Of a DNA stretch of 5,129 nt, positions 1 to 5,121 are shown piece after piece. Location: positions 1-5,129 of the forward strand of contig WQTY01000196.1 in the NCBI GenBank assembly GCA_009786045.1, given 5' to 3'. The first letter of the stretch is position 1. Every line of letters starts with the position of its first letter. Source of the stretch: Pseudomonadota bacterium (GTDB lineage Bacteria; Myxococcota_A; Bradymonadia; UBA4248). A model generated the notes under the pieces. That model ran no database searches. It was not told where the DNA came from and saw only the letters and a program-made list of their open reading frames with translations. Position numbers and translations under genes: made by a program.

Positions 1-15
1 GATAGCCGCGCGCGA

Positions 16-52
16 CCTGCGTATTGCTGCCCGTATGGGCGGCAATAGCAGG
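16..52. repeat. Long bulged hairpin downstream of the metallophosphoesterase gene
   Basis: Positions 16-20 (CCTGC) pair with 48-52 (GCAGG). After a one-base bulge at 21, positions 22-32 pair with 37-47 through one T:G position around a GTAT loop (33-36), giving about 16 pairs. It lies just past the stop codon of the minus-strand metallophosphoesterase gene, so it could end that transcript or protect its 3' end. No T-tract follows on either strand, so it is not a classical intrinsic terminator. Positions 32-41 can instead pair perfectly with 53-62, which would break this hairpin. The structure is seen directly; the role is inferred. Confidence 0.5.
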
Positions 53-75
53 CGCCCATACGAGCGGCTGGCCTG

Positions 76-1278
76 CTAGGCGCGTTTGAGCGTCAGGATG
101 CAGATTTCGGGGGGGACGCCCAGTCGGATGGGGGGGCCCCAATAGCCTGTGCCGCAGCTCACAAAGACGGCTTGTTGTCCGATTCGGTACAGTCCGCGCG
201 AGTATTTGTGTATGGCATCGACGATGAAGTTGACGGGCCAGAATTGTCCGCCATGGGTGTGTCCGACCAGGACGAGATCAGCGCCATGCTCAAGTGAGAT
301 GTCGACCGACATGGGCTGGTGAACCAGCATGAGCCGGAAGGCGTCTTCGGGGATGCCGGCAAGGGCGGCGGCGGGATCGGATGGCATGTTGTCGCGAACG
401 CCGCGAGGATCGGTCGCGCCTGCCACGGCCAGGCGGCTTCCGCCGACTTGGACTATGCGGGATTCGTTGTTGAGGACATGGATGCCGAGCTTTGCGATGA
501 CGTCACACCAACCGGGGGCGTTCCATATGTGTTCGTGGTTGCCAGTCACGTAGTAGGTGCCGTACTTTGTTTGGAAATCGCGCATGGGGGAGAGATCGTC
601 GCCGATGATTTCCGGCAGGCCGTCGGCGATATCGCCTGTGATGGCAACGAGGTCTGGGGACTGAGCATTGGTTTCTCTGACGATGTTGGCGATATCGTTT
701 TTCGTGATGGTGTTGCCGACGTGAATGTCTGCCAGGTGAGCGATGCGCAGGCCATCAAGATCATGGGGGAGGTCGTCAAATGTGATGGTGACGTGGCGAA
801 TCTTTCGGCATGCTTTTGCGCTGTAGATGGCGGCGGGCGTGGCAACCAGGGCAATGCCGCCTATAGCGATGGAGGAGGTCGCGAGCAGGAAGTTTCGCCG
901 GGACTGGTGTCTGAGGTGGGCTTCGACAGAGGAAGGGGCGTCGCCGGGAGTAGGAATGCCGCGCCGTGACAGGCGGTTTTTCACTTTCGATATCAGCAGG
1001 ACACCCAGCCAGAGGATGTCGCGAATGAGGATGATGACAAACAGAAGGGCACAGAAGGTGACGACACCATAGGCAACCCACACGAGCCAGTGCCATGGTG
1101 AGTCCTGGGCAATGGCCCGGCTGATAATCAGGGAACCGCGTATCGACACGGCAAACAGCATGGTTAACAGCAGCAGCAGGATCTTCGCGGTTTTTCTGAT
1201 ATTGAGCAGCCGAATGAGTCTTGTGTAGACGACAATGACAAAAATAGCCGAGGCGCCGAGCGTCATGAGCTTAAACAT
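76..1278 (-). CDS. Membrane-anchored metallophosphoesterase, YkuE/LpxG-like calcineurin-type
   Basis: This 400-residue protein has an N-terminal membrane part and a C-terminal calcineurin-like phosphoesterase domain (about 160-400). Hydrophobic stretches lie near 6-25, 32-52 and 64-96. They are followed by a twin-arginine-like motif, SRRNFLL (126-132), and another hydrophobic segment to about 152. Metal-binding motifs appear in family order: ADIHVG (D184, H186), GD (215-216), GNHEH (N247, H248), H320 and GHTHGG (H340, H342). The closing GTGYWGPP is typical of the YkuE-like group. All catalytic residues are present, so a two-metal hydrolase acting outside the cytoplasmic membrane is likely. 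The substrate is unknown: Bacillus YkuE is a cell-wall-associated relative, and chlamydial LpxG cleaves UDP-2,3-diacylglucosamine in lipid A synthesis. The start at 1278 is supported by AAGGA five bases upstream. It lies 39 bp downstream of rsmG and is probably co-transcribed. Confidence 0.9.
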   Translation of the reverse strand: MFKLMTLGASAIFVIVVYTRLIRLLNIRKTAKILLLLLTMLFAVSIRGSLIISRAIAQDSPWHWLVWVAYGVVTFCALLFVIILIRDILWLGVLLISKVKNRLSRRGIPTPGDAPSSVEAHLRHQSRRNFLLATSSIAIGGIALVATPAAIYSAKACRKIRHVTITFDDLPHDLDGLRIAHLADIHVGNTITKNDIANIVRETNAQSPDLVAITGDIADGLPEIIGDDLSPMRDFQTKYGTYYVTGNHEHIWNAPGWCDVIAKLGIHVLNNESRIVQVGGSRLAVAGATDPRGVRDNMPSDPAAALAGIPEDAFRLMLVHQPMSVDISLEHGADLVLVGHTHGGQFWPVNFIVDAIHKYSRGLYRIGQQAVFVSCGTGYWGPPIRLGVPPEICILTLKRA

Positions 1279-1317
1279 TGCATTCCTTGTCGCATCCGTG
1301 TGGATGTGGCGTGGGGG

Positions 1318-1971
1318 TCAGTGAGTGATGGCATTGGGGTTGGGCCGCAGTACGGCATACAGGCGAGCGCCTTCTGAGGCAATCGATTCGACAGCATAAC
1401 GGGCGCCATCCTCATCGAAACGCTCTGTGAGCGTGCTCCAATCCGACAAAGCGCACAGGCAGGCGATTCTTGCACCGCATCGTGCCCACGGCGCGCACAG
1501 GTCGAGCCATTGCGGGAGTGGGGCAAAGGCTTTGGATATCATCATGCCTGTGGGTTCGGGTGTCATGGATTCGAAGCGGCCGCTGTGCACGCATGTGTCT
1601 TTGAGATCGAGCTCGCGGACAGCGAGGCGCAGGAAGGCGTAGCGCTTGGTTCGCGGTTCTACCAGGCGGACAGAGGCCTGTGGGGTGAGAATTTTCAGGG
1701 GGATTCCCGGGAATCCGGCGCCGCTTCCTACGTCGATGATGGTGTCGGGAAGTTTTGTATGGCGAAGAATTTGGATGGAGTCGAGGATGAGATCCGAAAC
1801 GATGGCCATGGGCGTGGATGGCCCTACCAGGTTGGTGTGATGGCGGTAGTGCTCAAGCAGTGCGAGATAGATCAGGAAATGCTCGTCAGCTTGTTCATGC
1901 CACGGAATGCCGTGGTTTTGGCACCACCCTTTAAGGAATGCCACTGCCTGCAAAGGGCTGTCTGTCACCAT
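1318..1971 (-). CDS. rsmG: 16S rRNA (guanine-N7)-methyltransferase RsmG
   Basis: RsmG (GidB) methylates N7 of the guanosine equivalent to E. coli 16S G527 using S-adenosylmethionine, in the cytoplasm. The 217-residue length matches the family. Visible landmarks are the N-terminal helical region with TNLVG (46-50) and DS (64-65), the SAM-binding glycine loop DVGSGAGFPGIP (80-91), VEPRTKR (104-110, the usual acidic strand-2 end followed by KR), and SKAFAPL (146-152), corresponding to the family's SRAFAxL. The ATG at 1971 is the first possible start, because an in-frame TGA lies 21 bases before it; a modest GAGAG sits 10 bases upstream. In many bacteria this gene adjoins mnmG and parAB. Here it is divergent from recQ and followed by a metallophosphoesterase. 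From other species, loss of rsmG gives low-level streptomycin resistance. Confidence 0.95.
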   Translation of the reverse strand: MVTDSPLQAVAFLKGWCQNHGIPWHEQADEHFLIYLALLEHYRHHTNLVGPSTPMAIVSDLILDSIQILRHTKLPDTIIDVGSGAGFPGIPLKILTPQASVRLVEPRTKRYAFLRLAVRELDLKDTCVHSGRFESMTPEPTGMMISKAFAPLPQWLDLCAPWARCGARIACLCALSDWSTLTERFDEDGARYAVESIASEGARLYAVLRPNPNAITH

Positions 1972-1991
1972 TGTTATCGTGCTCTCTGGTC

Positions 1992-2035
1992 ATGAATGGC
2001 CACGCCTCAGCCGGGCCATGGGTGGCTGCATTCAT
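1992..2035. repeat. 12-bp interrupted inverted repeat in the rsmG-recQ intergenic region
   Basis: Positions 1992-2003 (ATGAATGGCCAC) pair with 2022-2035, with two unpaired bases at 2027-2028: GCCAC pairs with GTGGC and ATGAATG with CATTCAT. The 18-base centre holds a further GCC/GGC pairing (2004-2006 with 2014-2016). The element ends about 20 bases before the rsmG ATG and overlaps a weak rsmG -10 candidate, so it could act as an operator or as a 5' leader hairpin. The pairing is seen; the role is inferred. Confidence 0.45.
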
Positions 2036-2060
2036 AAGCCAGAACCTGCCGATAAAGCAA
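2031..2060 (-). promoter_or_regulatory. Weak sigma-70-type promoter candidate for rsmG
   Basis: On the minus strand, TTGCTT (2060-2055) is followed after 18 bases by TATGAA (2036-2031), matching the -35 and -10 consensus at 3/6 and 4/6. It would give a leader of about 50 bases before rsmG, most of it the inverted repeat at 1992-2035. The match is poor and could be chance. I saw no better candidate for rsmG in the divergent region and none convincing for recQ. Confidence 0.2.
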
Positions 2061-2106
2061 TACTTCACGCGCGGTATCGGTCATGGTAAAGGCACGCTGA
2101 GAGACG

Positions 2107-2151
2107 ATGGGGGTCATGGCGGGCATGAATCTGTCGAGCGATTTTTTCTGA
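2107..2151 (+). other. Possible leader mini-ORF upstream of recQ
   Basis: An ATG at 2107 opens a 14-codon frame (MGVMAGMNLSSDFF) with two further in-frame ATGs at 2116 and 2125. It ends in TGA at 2149-2151, eleven bases before the recQ ATG. recQ itself lacks a clear ribosome binding site, so reinitiation from this frame could help load ribosomes. GAGAG lies only three bases before the first ATG, which is too close for a good site. Reading it as a leader peptide is inference, and chance is a real alternative. Confidence 0.2.
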
Positions 2152-2162
2152 GTCACTGATTT

Positions 2163-4088
2163 ATGGCCACACCTGACGATATTCAAAACAGGATTGAGGA
2201 TGCGCGGGAGCGCATCTTTAAGCTTGCGGCTTTCCGCAGCGGGCAGCGCGATATCATCTGCGATATTGTTTCTGGCCGCGATACCCTGGCTGTCATGCCC
2301 ACGGGGAGCGGGAAGAGTTTGTGCTATCAGCTTCCGGCAGTTGTCATGCATGGTCTGACGCTGGTCATCAGCCCTCTTATCGCGCTGATGAAGGATCAGG
2401 TCGATGTGCTGCTTGCCAGGAACATTCCCGCTGCACAGCTGCACTCTGGTTTGTCGTTTGCGCAGCAGCAGGCTATCTGCGAAGATGTGGCGCAAGGACG
2501 GATTAAGCTTCTTTTCGTGGCGCCAGAACGCTTTCGAAATCAGGATTTTCAGGCGCTTTTGCGTCAGGTGGAGGTTGGCTTGCTGGCGGTCGATGAAGCG
2601 CACTGCATCAGTCAGTGGGGGCACGATTTTCGACCGGACTATCGGCGCATTGGCCAGCTTCGCGATTCACTTGATGGCCCGCCAACGATTGCACTCACAG
2701 CCACGGCCTCCACGCAGGTGCAGCGTGACATCGTTGAGCAGCTTCACCTCAGCAAACCGAGCGTGCACATTCTTGGGTTTGACCGAAGGAATCTTCTCTT
2801 TTGTGTCAGGCATTTCAGATCCGAAGCTTCAAAGCTGGCTTATGCCATTGATTTTGTCAAAGGCACGCTTTCGCAGAGGCCATTTCAGCGCAGTGCCTAC
2901 GAGGGGTGCGGTATCGTCTATGCCGCGACGATTAAGCAGGCCGAGGCGGCCTGTGAGGCGTTTCGTGCCCATGGCATTCGTGCGGGCCTGTACCATGCCA
3001 GACTTTCTCCCGAGCGCAGAAGCAGTGTTCAGGATGACTTCATGAACGACGCCTATCATTGCCTGGTCGCGACGACGGCCTTTGGCATGGGCGTAGACAA
3101 ACCGAATATTCGCTATGTCCTGCACCTGGCGCTGAGTTCGAGTTTGGAGGCCTATACACAGGAGTCGGGCCGTGCCGGCCGGGATGGTATGCCCGCTCAG
3201 TGCGTGCTCCTGTTTACGAAAAGGGATGCCCGTATTCAGGACTATTTCATACAGAATGCTGCCCCGGGTATCGAAGTATACCGGGCGATATTTGAGGTAT
3301 TGGGCGAGGCTCCTTCGAATCAGCCGATCCGCCTTGAAGAATTGGCAAAGACCGTGCGCGAAGTGTGCGATGACAAGTGTACGCCTTCGCTCATTGAAAC
3401 GGCCCTGCGCAAACTTCGCGTCATGGCGTTGATCGATATCAGTTCTGAGAATGGCGTTTTGTGCCGCACCATGCCCTCTTCCCAGGAACTGAGAAAACTT
3501 GCGCAGGAGAGTGAGAAGCAGAAAGCCGTATCCGAGGACAAACTTCGCGTTCTCATGGCCTATGCTTACGACGACAAGTGCCGGACGAGGTTCATTCTGC
3601 GCTATTTCGGCAGCAAGGAGTATCGCCGGTTTTCCCGTTGCCACCACTGCGATTTGTGCCACGCATCTTTTGCGCCGGGTGTGCCTGGTCTGGCAGAGCC
3701 TTTGCCGCCAGAGTCTCTCCATTTTCTTCCGCTTAAAGTTTTGTCAACCATTGCCCGATTCGCTCAGCAATCGATTCGGCTAACCTCTCGCCAGGTTGCC
3801 GATGTCCTCACGGGCAACGATCGCTCGCTTCAAATGCCCTGTGCAACGACATACGGCCTTCTGGCTTATCTCCCGGCATCAGAGATCCAGGTCCTGTGCG
3901 CGGTCATGCGAGATACCGGGCTGATGGTGCAGACACCTGCACGCCTTTTGGAGATCACGCCCGAAGGACGTGATCGGATGTCGCAGGCACAGGCACTGAG
4001 GCACTTTCCCATGGCGCTGCAGGATTATCTGCGGTGCCGGTTTCCCGATGCTGCCGCGGGCTCCAGTCCATGGATGCCCCAGCGATAG
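2163..4088 (+). CDS. recQ: ATP-dependent DNA helicase, RecQ family (core + insert + zinc + RQC, no HRDC)
   Basis: This 641-residue 3'-5' superfamily 2 helicase acts in recombinational repair and replication fork restart. Core motifs are in order: FRSGQ (24-28, motif 0), MPTGSGKS (45-52, Walker A), LVISPLIALMKDQV (67-80), DEAH (144-147) with the aromatic-rich loop QWGHDFRPDYR (151-161), ALTATA (177-182), IVYA (251-254), ATTAFGMGVDKPNIR (303-317) and QESGRAGRDG (333-342). Zinc-site cysteines are C473, C493, C496 and C499. About 140 residues separate motif VI from the first cysteine, against roughly 50 in E. coli RecQ; the insert (about 368-440) looks like a winged helix. Residues 522-600 resemble the RQC winged helix. 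No HRDC domain follows. Compared with the usual H-x-D-x-P stretch before motif VI, HLALSSSLE (321-329) lacks both D and P. An in-frame TGA at 2157-2159 leaves ATG 2163 as the only upstream start; no strong Shine-Dalgarno is seen. Confidence 0.95.
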   Translation: MATPDDIQNRIEDARERIFKLAAFRSGQRDIICDIVSGRDTLAVMPTGSGKSLCYQLPAVVMHGLTLVISPLIALMKDQVDVLLARNIPAAQLHSGLSFAQQQAICEDVAQGRIKLLFVAPERFRNQDFQALLRQVEVGLLAVDEAHCISQWGHDFRPDYRRIGQLRDSLDGPPTIALTATASTQVQRDIVEQLHLSKPSVHILGFDRRNLLFCVRHFRSEASKLAYAIDFVKGTLSQRPFQRSAYEGCGIVYAATIKQAEAACEAFRAHGIRAGLYHARLSPERRSSVQDDFMNDAYHCLVATTAFGMGVDKPNIRYVLHLALSSSLEAYTQESGRAGRDGMPAQCVLLFTKRDARIQDYFIQNAAPGIEVYRAIFEVLGEAPSNQPIRLEELAKTVREVCDDKCTPSLIETALRKLRVMALIDISSENGVLCRTMPSSQELRKLAQESEKQKAVSEDKLRVLMAYAYDDKCRTRFILRYFGSKEYRRFSRCHHCDLCHASFAPGVPGLAEPLPPESLHFLPLKVLSTIARFAQQSIRLTSRQVADVLTGNDRSLQMPCATTYGLLAYLPASEIQVLCAVMRDTGLMVQTPARLLEITPEGRDRMSQAQALRHFPMALQDYLRCRFPDAAAGSSPWMPQR

Positions 4089-4103
4089 CAGGACATGGGG
4101 TAT

Positions 4104-4125
4104 TCTTCGTCTGTGACTGAAGACG
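4104..4125. terminator. Weak hairpin between the convergent recQ and DUF3006 genes
   Basis: In the 58-bp convergent gap, CGTCT (4108-4112) can pair with AGACG (4121-4125), or alternatively TCTTC (4104-4108) with GAAGA (4119-4123). Each stem is only five pairs and no T-run follows on either side. The position suits a bidirectional terminator, but the structure is marginal. Confidence 0.2.
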
Positions 4126-4146
4126 TGTTGCGGGAATGGACGATGT

Positions 4147-4524
4147 TTACTGGCTTGCTGCCAGCAGCCGTGTGATTCGAGCCTGCCCTTCTTCGAGCCT
4201 TTTCTGTTCTTCGCTGGCATTGATCGTCAGGATGAGCACGGCGCCTTCGCGTCTTCCATTGGATGGAAGAAGGCTGCAGGGAACCCGGATGGCGCCGGAG
4301 GCGGTTTCAAGGACAGCATCGTCGCCCTCAATCCTGTCAACCACCAGGATGCTTTCGTCATGCTGGCGCGTTGCTGTGTGGGAATCGGCCTGAGTGACGG
4401 CGGGCATCGCTGAACCATGTTTCCGTGCCTGATTTGAGTCAGCGGCGGCATCTTCTCTGGCACCAAGCTCGCCGCAAATCATCATGCCAACAAACAACGC
4501 CAATACTGTCATCCATTTCTGCAT
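4147..4524 (-). CDS. Exported small DUF3006-domain protein
   Basis: This 125-residue protein starts with a signal peptide-like segment: K3, a hydrophobic run about 4-17, then GELGA before a polar linker, with probable cleavage near residue 22. C17 sits in MMIC, which does not fit a lipobox. A low-complexity polar linker (about 23-57) precedes a DUF3006-like domain (58-121): VDRIEGDDAVLE (62-73), a conserved P82 and LLP (85-87), REG (92-94) and a charged C-terminal helix. DUF3006 proteins are usually short, cytoplasmic and of unknown function, so an exported form is atypical. The frame is open further upstream, to about 4683, but the ATG at 4524 is chosen because AAGGAGA sits seven bases before it and the signal peptide begins there. 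It converges with recQ and diverges from the gene at 4807. The domain call rests on motif memory only. Confidence 0.75.
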   Translation of the reverse strand: MQKWMTVLALFVGMMICGELGAREDAAADSNQARKHGSAMPAVTQADSHTATRQHDESILVVDRIEGDDAVLETASGAIRVPCSLLPSNGRREGAVLILTINASEEQKRLEEGQARITRLLAASQ

Positions 4525-4702
4525 ATGCCTGTCTCCTTCTTTCGGATCGACTGCCCAGACGCGTGACGGGACTCTCCCTGCAGCGCTTATCCTAATGTTG
4601 CCAAACTCACGGGCTGTGTGACGCAGGAAACAGAATTTTTTTGCGAGCGGCCGGTTGCCAGATAGTAACCCAGGTCTGGACACTGGACATCGAACAGTGG
4701 AC

Positions 4703-4717
4703 TGGCACAGAGTTTGC
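4703..4717 (+). promoter_or_regulatory. Sigma-54 (RpoN) -24/-12 promoter
   Basis: TGGCACAGAGTTTGC matches the RpoN consensus (YTGGCACR-N4-TTGCW) at all fixed positions except the last W, where the next base is G; the preceding base is C, as required. The GG at 4704-4705 and the GC at 4716-4717 are separated by exactly ten bases. Transcription would begin near 4729, about 78 bases before the ATG at 4807. Such promoters need an AAA+ enhancer-binding protein; the repeats at 4676-4699 are too close for a typical upstream site, so the enhancer was not identified. A sigma-70-like pair, TTGCGA (4714) and TATGTT (4737) with a 17-base spacer, overlaps it and is a weaker alternative. Confidence 0.6.
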
Positions 4718-4749
4718 GAAATTTTATCGCCGAACGTATGTTGAAAGTG

Positions 4750-4777
4750 CCCATGCCTCTGAGTACAGGGGATTGGG
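4750..4777 (+). promoter_or_regulatory. Leader hairpin before the small peptidoglycan-binding-like gene
   Basis: CCTCTG (4756-4761) pairs with CAGGGG (4766-4771) through one T:G pair around an AGTA loop. The stem extends outward as CCCA (4750-4753) with TGGG (4774-4777). It lies inside the leader predicted from the sigma-54 promoter and about 30 bases before the start codon. It may stabilise the transcript; no regulatory partner is visible. Confidence 0.3.
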
Positions 4778-4806
4778 TATCAGCGTCACCACACTGGGAG
4801 AGCGCC

Positions 4807-5121
4807 ATGTTAGAGAATGCAGTTTCGTCGTCGATGCCACAGGTTGCAGCCAGGTCGGATTCGAATGCGTCTTTGCTTGCCGCCAGCACGGAGAACCTCC
4901 TGACGGCGGGTCAGGTTGAAGCTGCTAAGACCTACAATCGGAGAACCAATCAGTCGATTGCATGCGAGATTCAGGCTTTGGTTGGTGTTACGGTAGATGG
5001 GGCGATTGGGCCGCTGACCTGTCAGGGCATAGCGCGATGGCAGCGATCCAAGTCTGGGGCAACGCCCCCTGCGCCGCTATCGGCCACAAACCCCCGTCGC
5101 CTGCGGCGCCACCCCCTTTAA
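4807..5121 (+). CDS. Small protein with a peptidoglycan-binding-like motif
   Basis: This is a 104-residue protein not recognised as a known family. Residues about 50-81 contain VDGAIGPLTCQGIARWQ (63-79), resembling the second half of a PG_binding_1 repeat (DGxxGPxT followed by an aromatic-Q). The N-terminal 50 residues are serine/alanine-rich, with no signal peptide or membrane segment. Two cysteines, C53 and C72, flank the motif. The ATG at 4807 is chosen for GGGAG six bases upstream; in-frame ATGs at 4738 and 4753 have poorer sites and would leave almost no leader after the sigma-54 start. From residue 84 the coding DNA becomes hairpin-rich and proline/arginine-rich, and the stop lies inside a terminal palindrome, suggesting a repeat has replaced the natural C-terminus. 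A phage-lysin fragment is an alternative origin. Whether it binds peptidoglycan is uncertain. Confidence 0.55.
   Translation: MLENAVSSSMPQVAARSDSNASLLAASTENLLTAGQVEAAKTYNRRTNQSIACEIQALVGVTVDGAIGPLTCQGIARWQRSKSGATPPAPLSATNPRRLRRHPL

Larger units (their letters stand above)
4525..4806. other. Divergent intergenic region, 282 bp
   Basis: No coding sequence is supported here; the frames reading across it are extensions or shadows of the flanking genes. It holds the DUF3006 ribosome site at its left end, a seven-base T-run (4636-4642 region), a tandem 7-bp repeat CTGGACA (4676-4682 and 4683-4689), an inverted repeat CACTG/CAGTG (4681-4685 and 4695-4699), a sigma-54 promoter (4703-4717), a leader hairpin (4750-4777) and a GGGAG ribosome site before 4807. 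No convincing promoter was found for the minus-strand DUF3006 gene. Confidence 0.6.

Noticed and set aside
319..969. A long plus-strand open frame (216 codons) opposite the metallophosphoesterase gene.
   Set aside because: It is antisense to a gene with intact catalytic motifs, and its glycine/valine/aspartate-rich composition is typical of a shadow frame in GC-rich DNA.
2007..2126. A 39-codon minus-strand frame upstream of rsmG, ending in YECSHPWPG, with a protein-like stretch (TMTDTAREVLLYRQVLAY).
   Set aside because: None of its ATGs has a ribosome binding site, the frame is the tail of a long shadow antisense to recQ, and it overlaps the inverted repeat. It could be a decayed gene end, but nothing positive supports it.
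2829..3722. A 297-codon minus-strand open frame inside recQ.
   Set aside because: It lies wholly antisense to conserved RecQ motifs and has no recognisable domain or good ribosome site; it is a shadow frame.
4514..4524. Lipoprotein lipobox in the DUF3006 protein (C17).
   Set aside because: The residues before C17 are MMI, without the small residue needed at -1, so a plain signal peptide fits better.
4525..4683. Possible longer N-terminus of the DUF3006 protein, starting upstream at 4683.
   Set aside because: It would bury the signal peptide behind 53 basic residues and ignore the strong AAGGAGA seven bases before the ATG at 4524.
4714..4806. Possible earlier starts of the small right-hand gene (TTG 4714, ATG 4738, ATG 4753).
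   Set aside because: They overlap or nearly abut the sigma-54 promoter and lack good ribosome sites, whereas ATG 4807 has GGGAG at proper spacing.
4147..5121. A dedicated new defence or secretion system at the right end.
   Set aside because: Only two small genes are present, they are divergent rather than in one operon, and neither shows an effector, nuclease or toxin motif. The link is too thin to claim a system.
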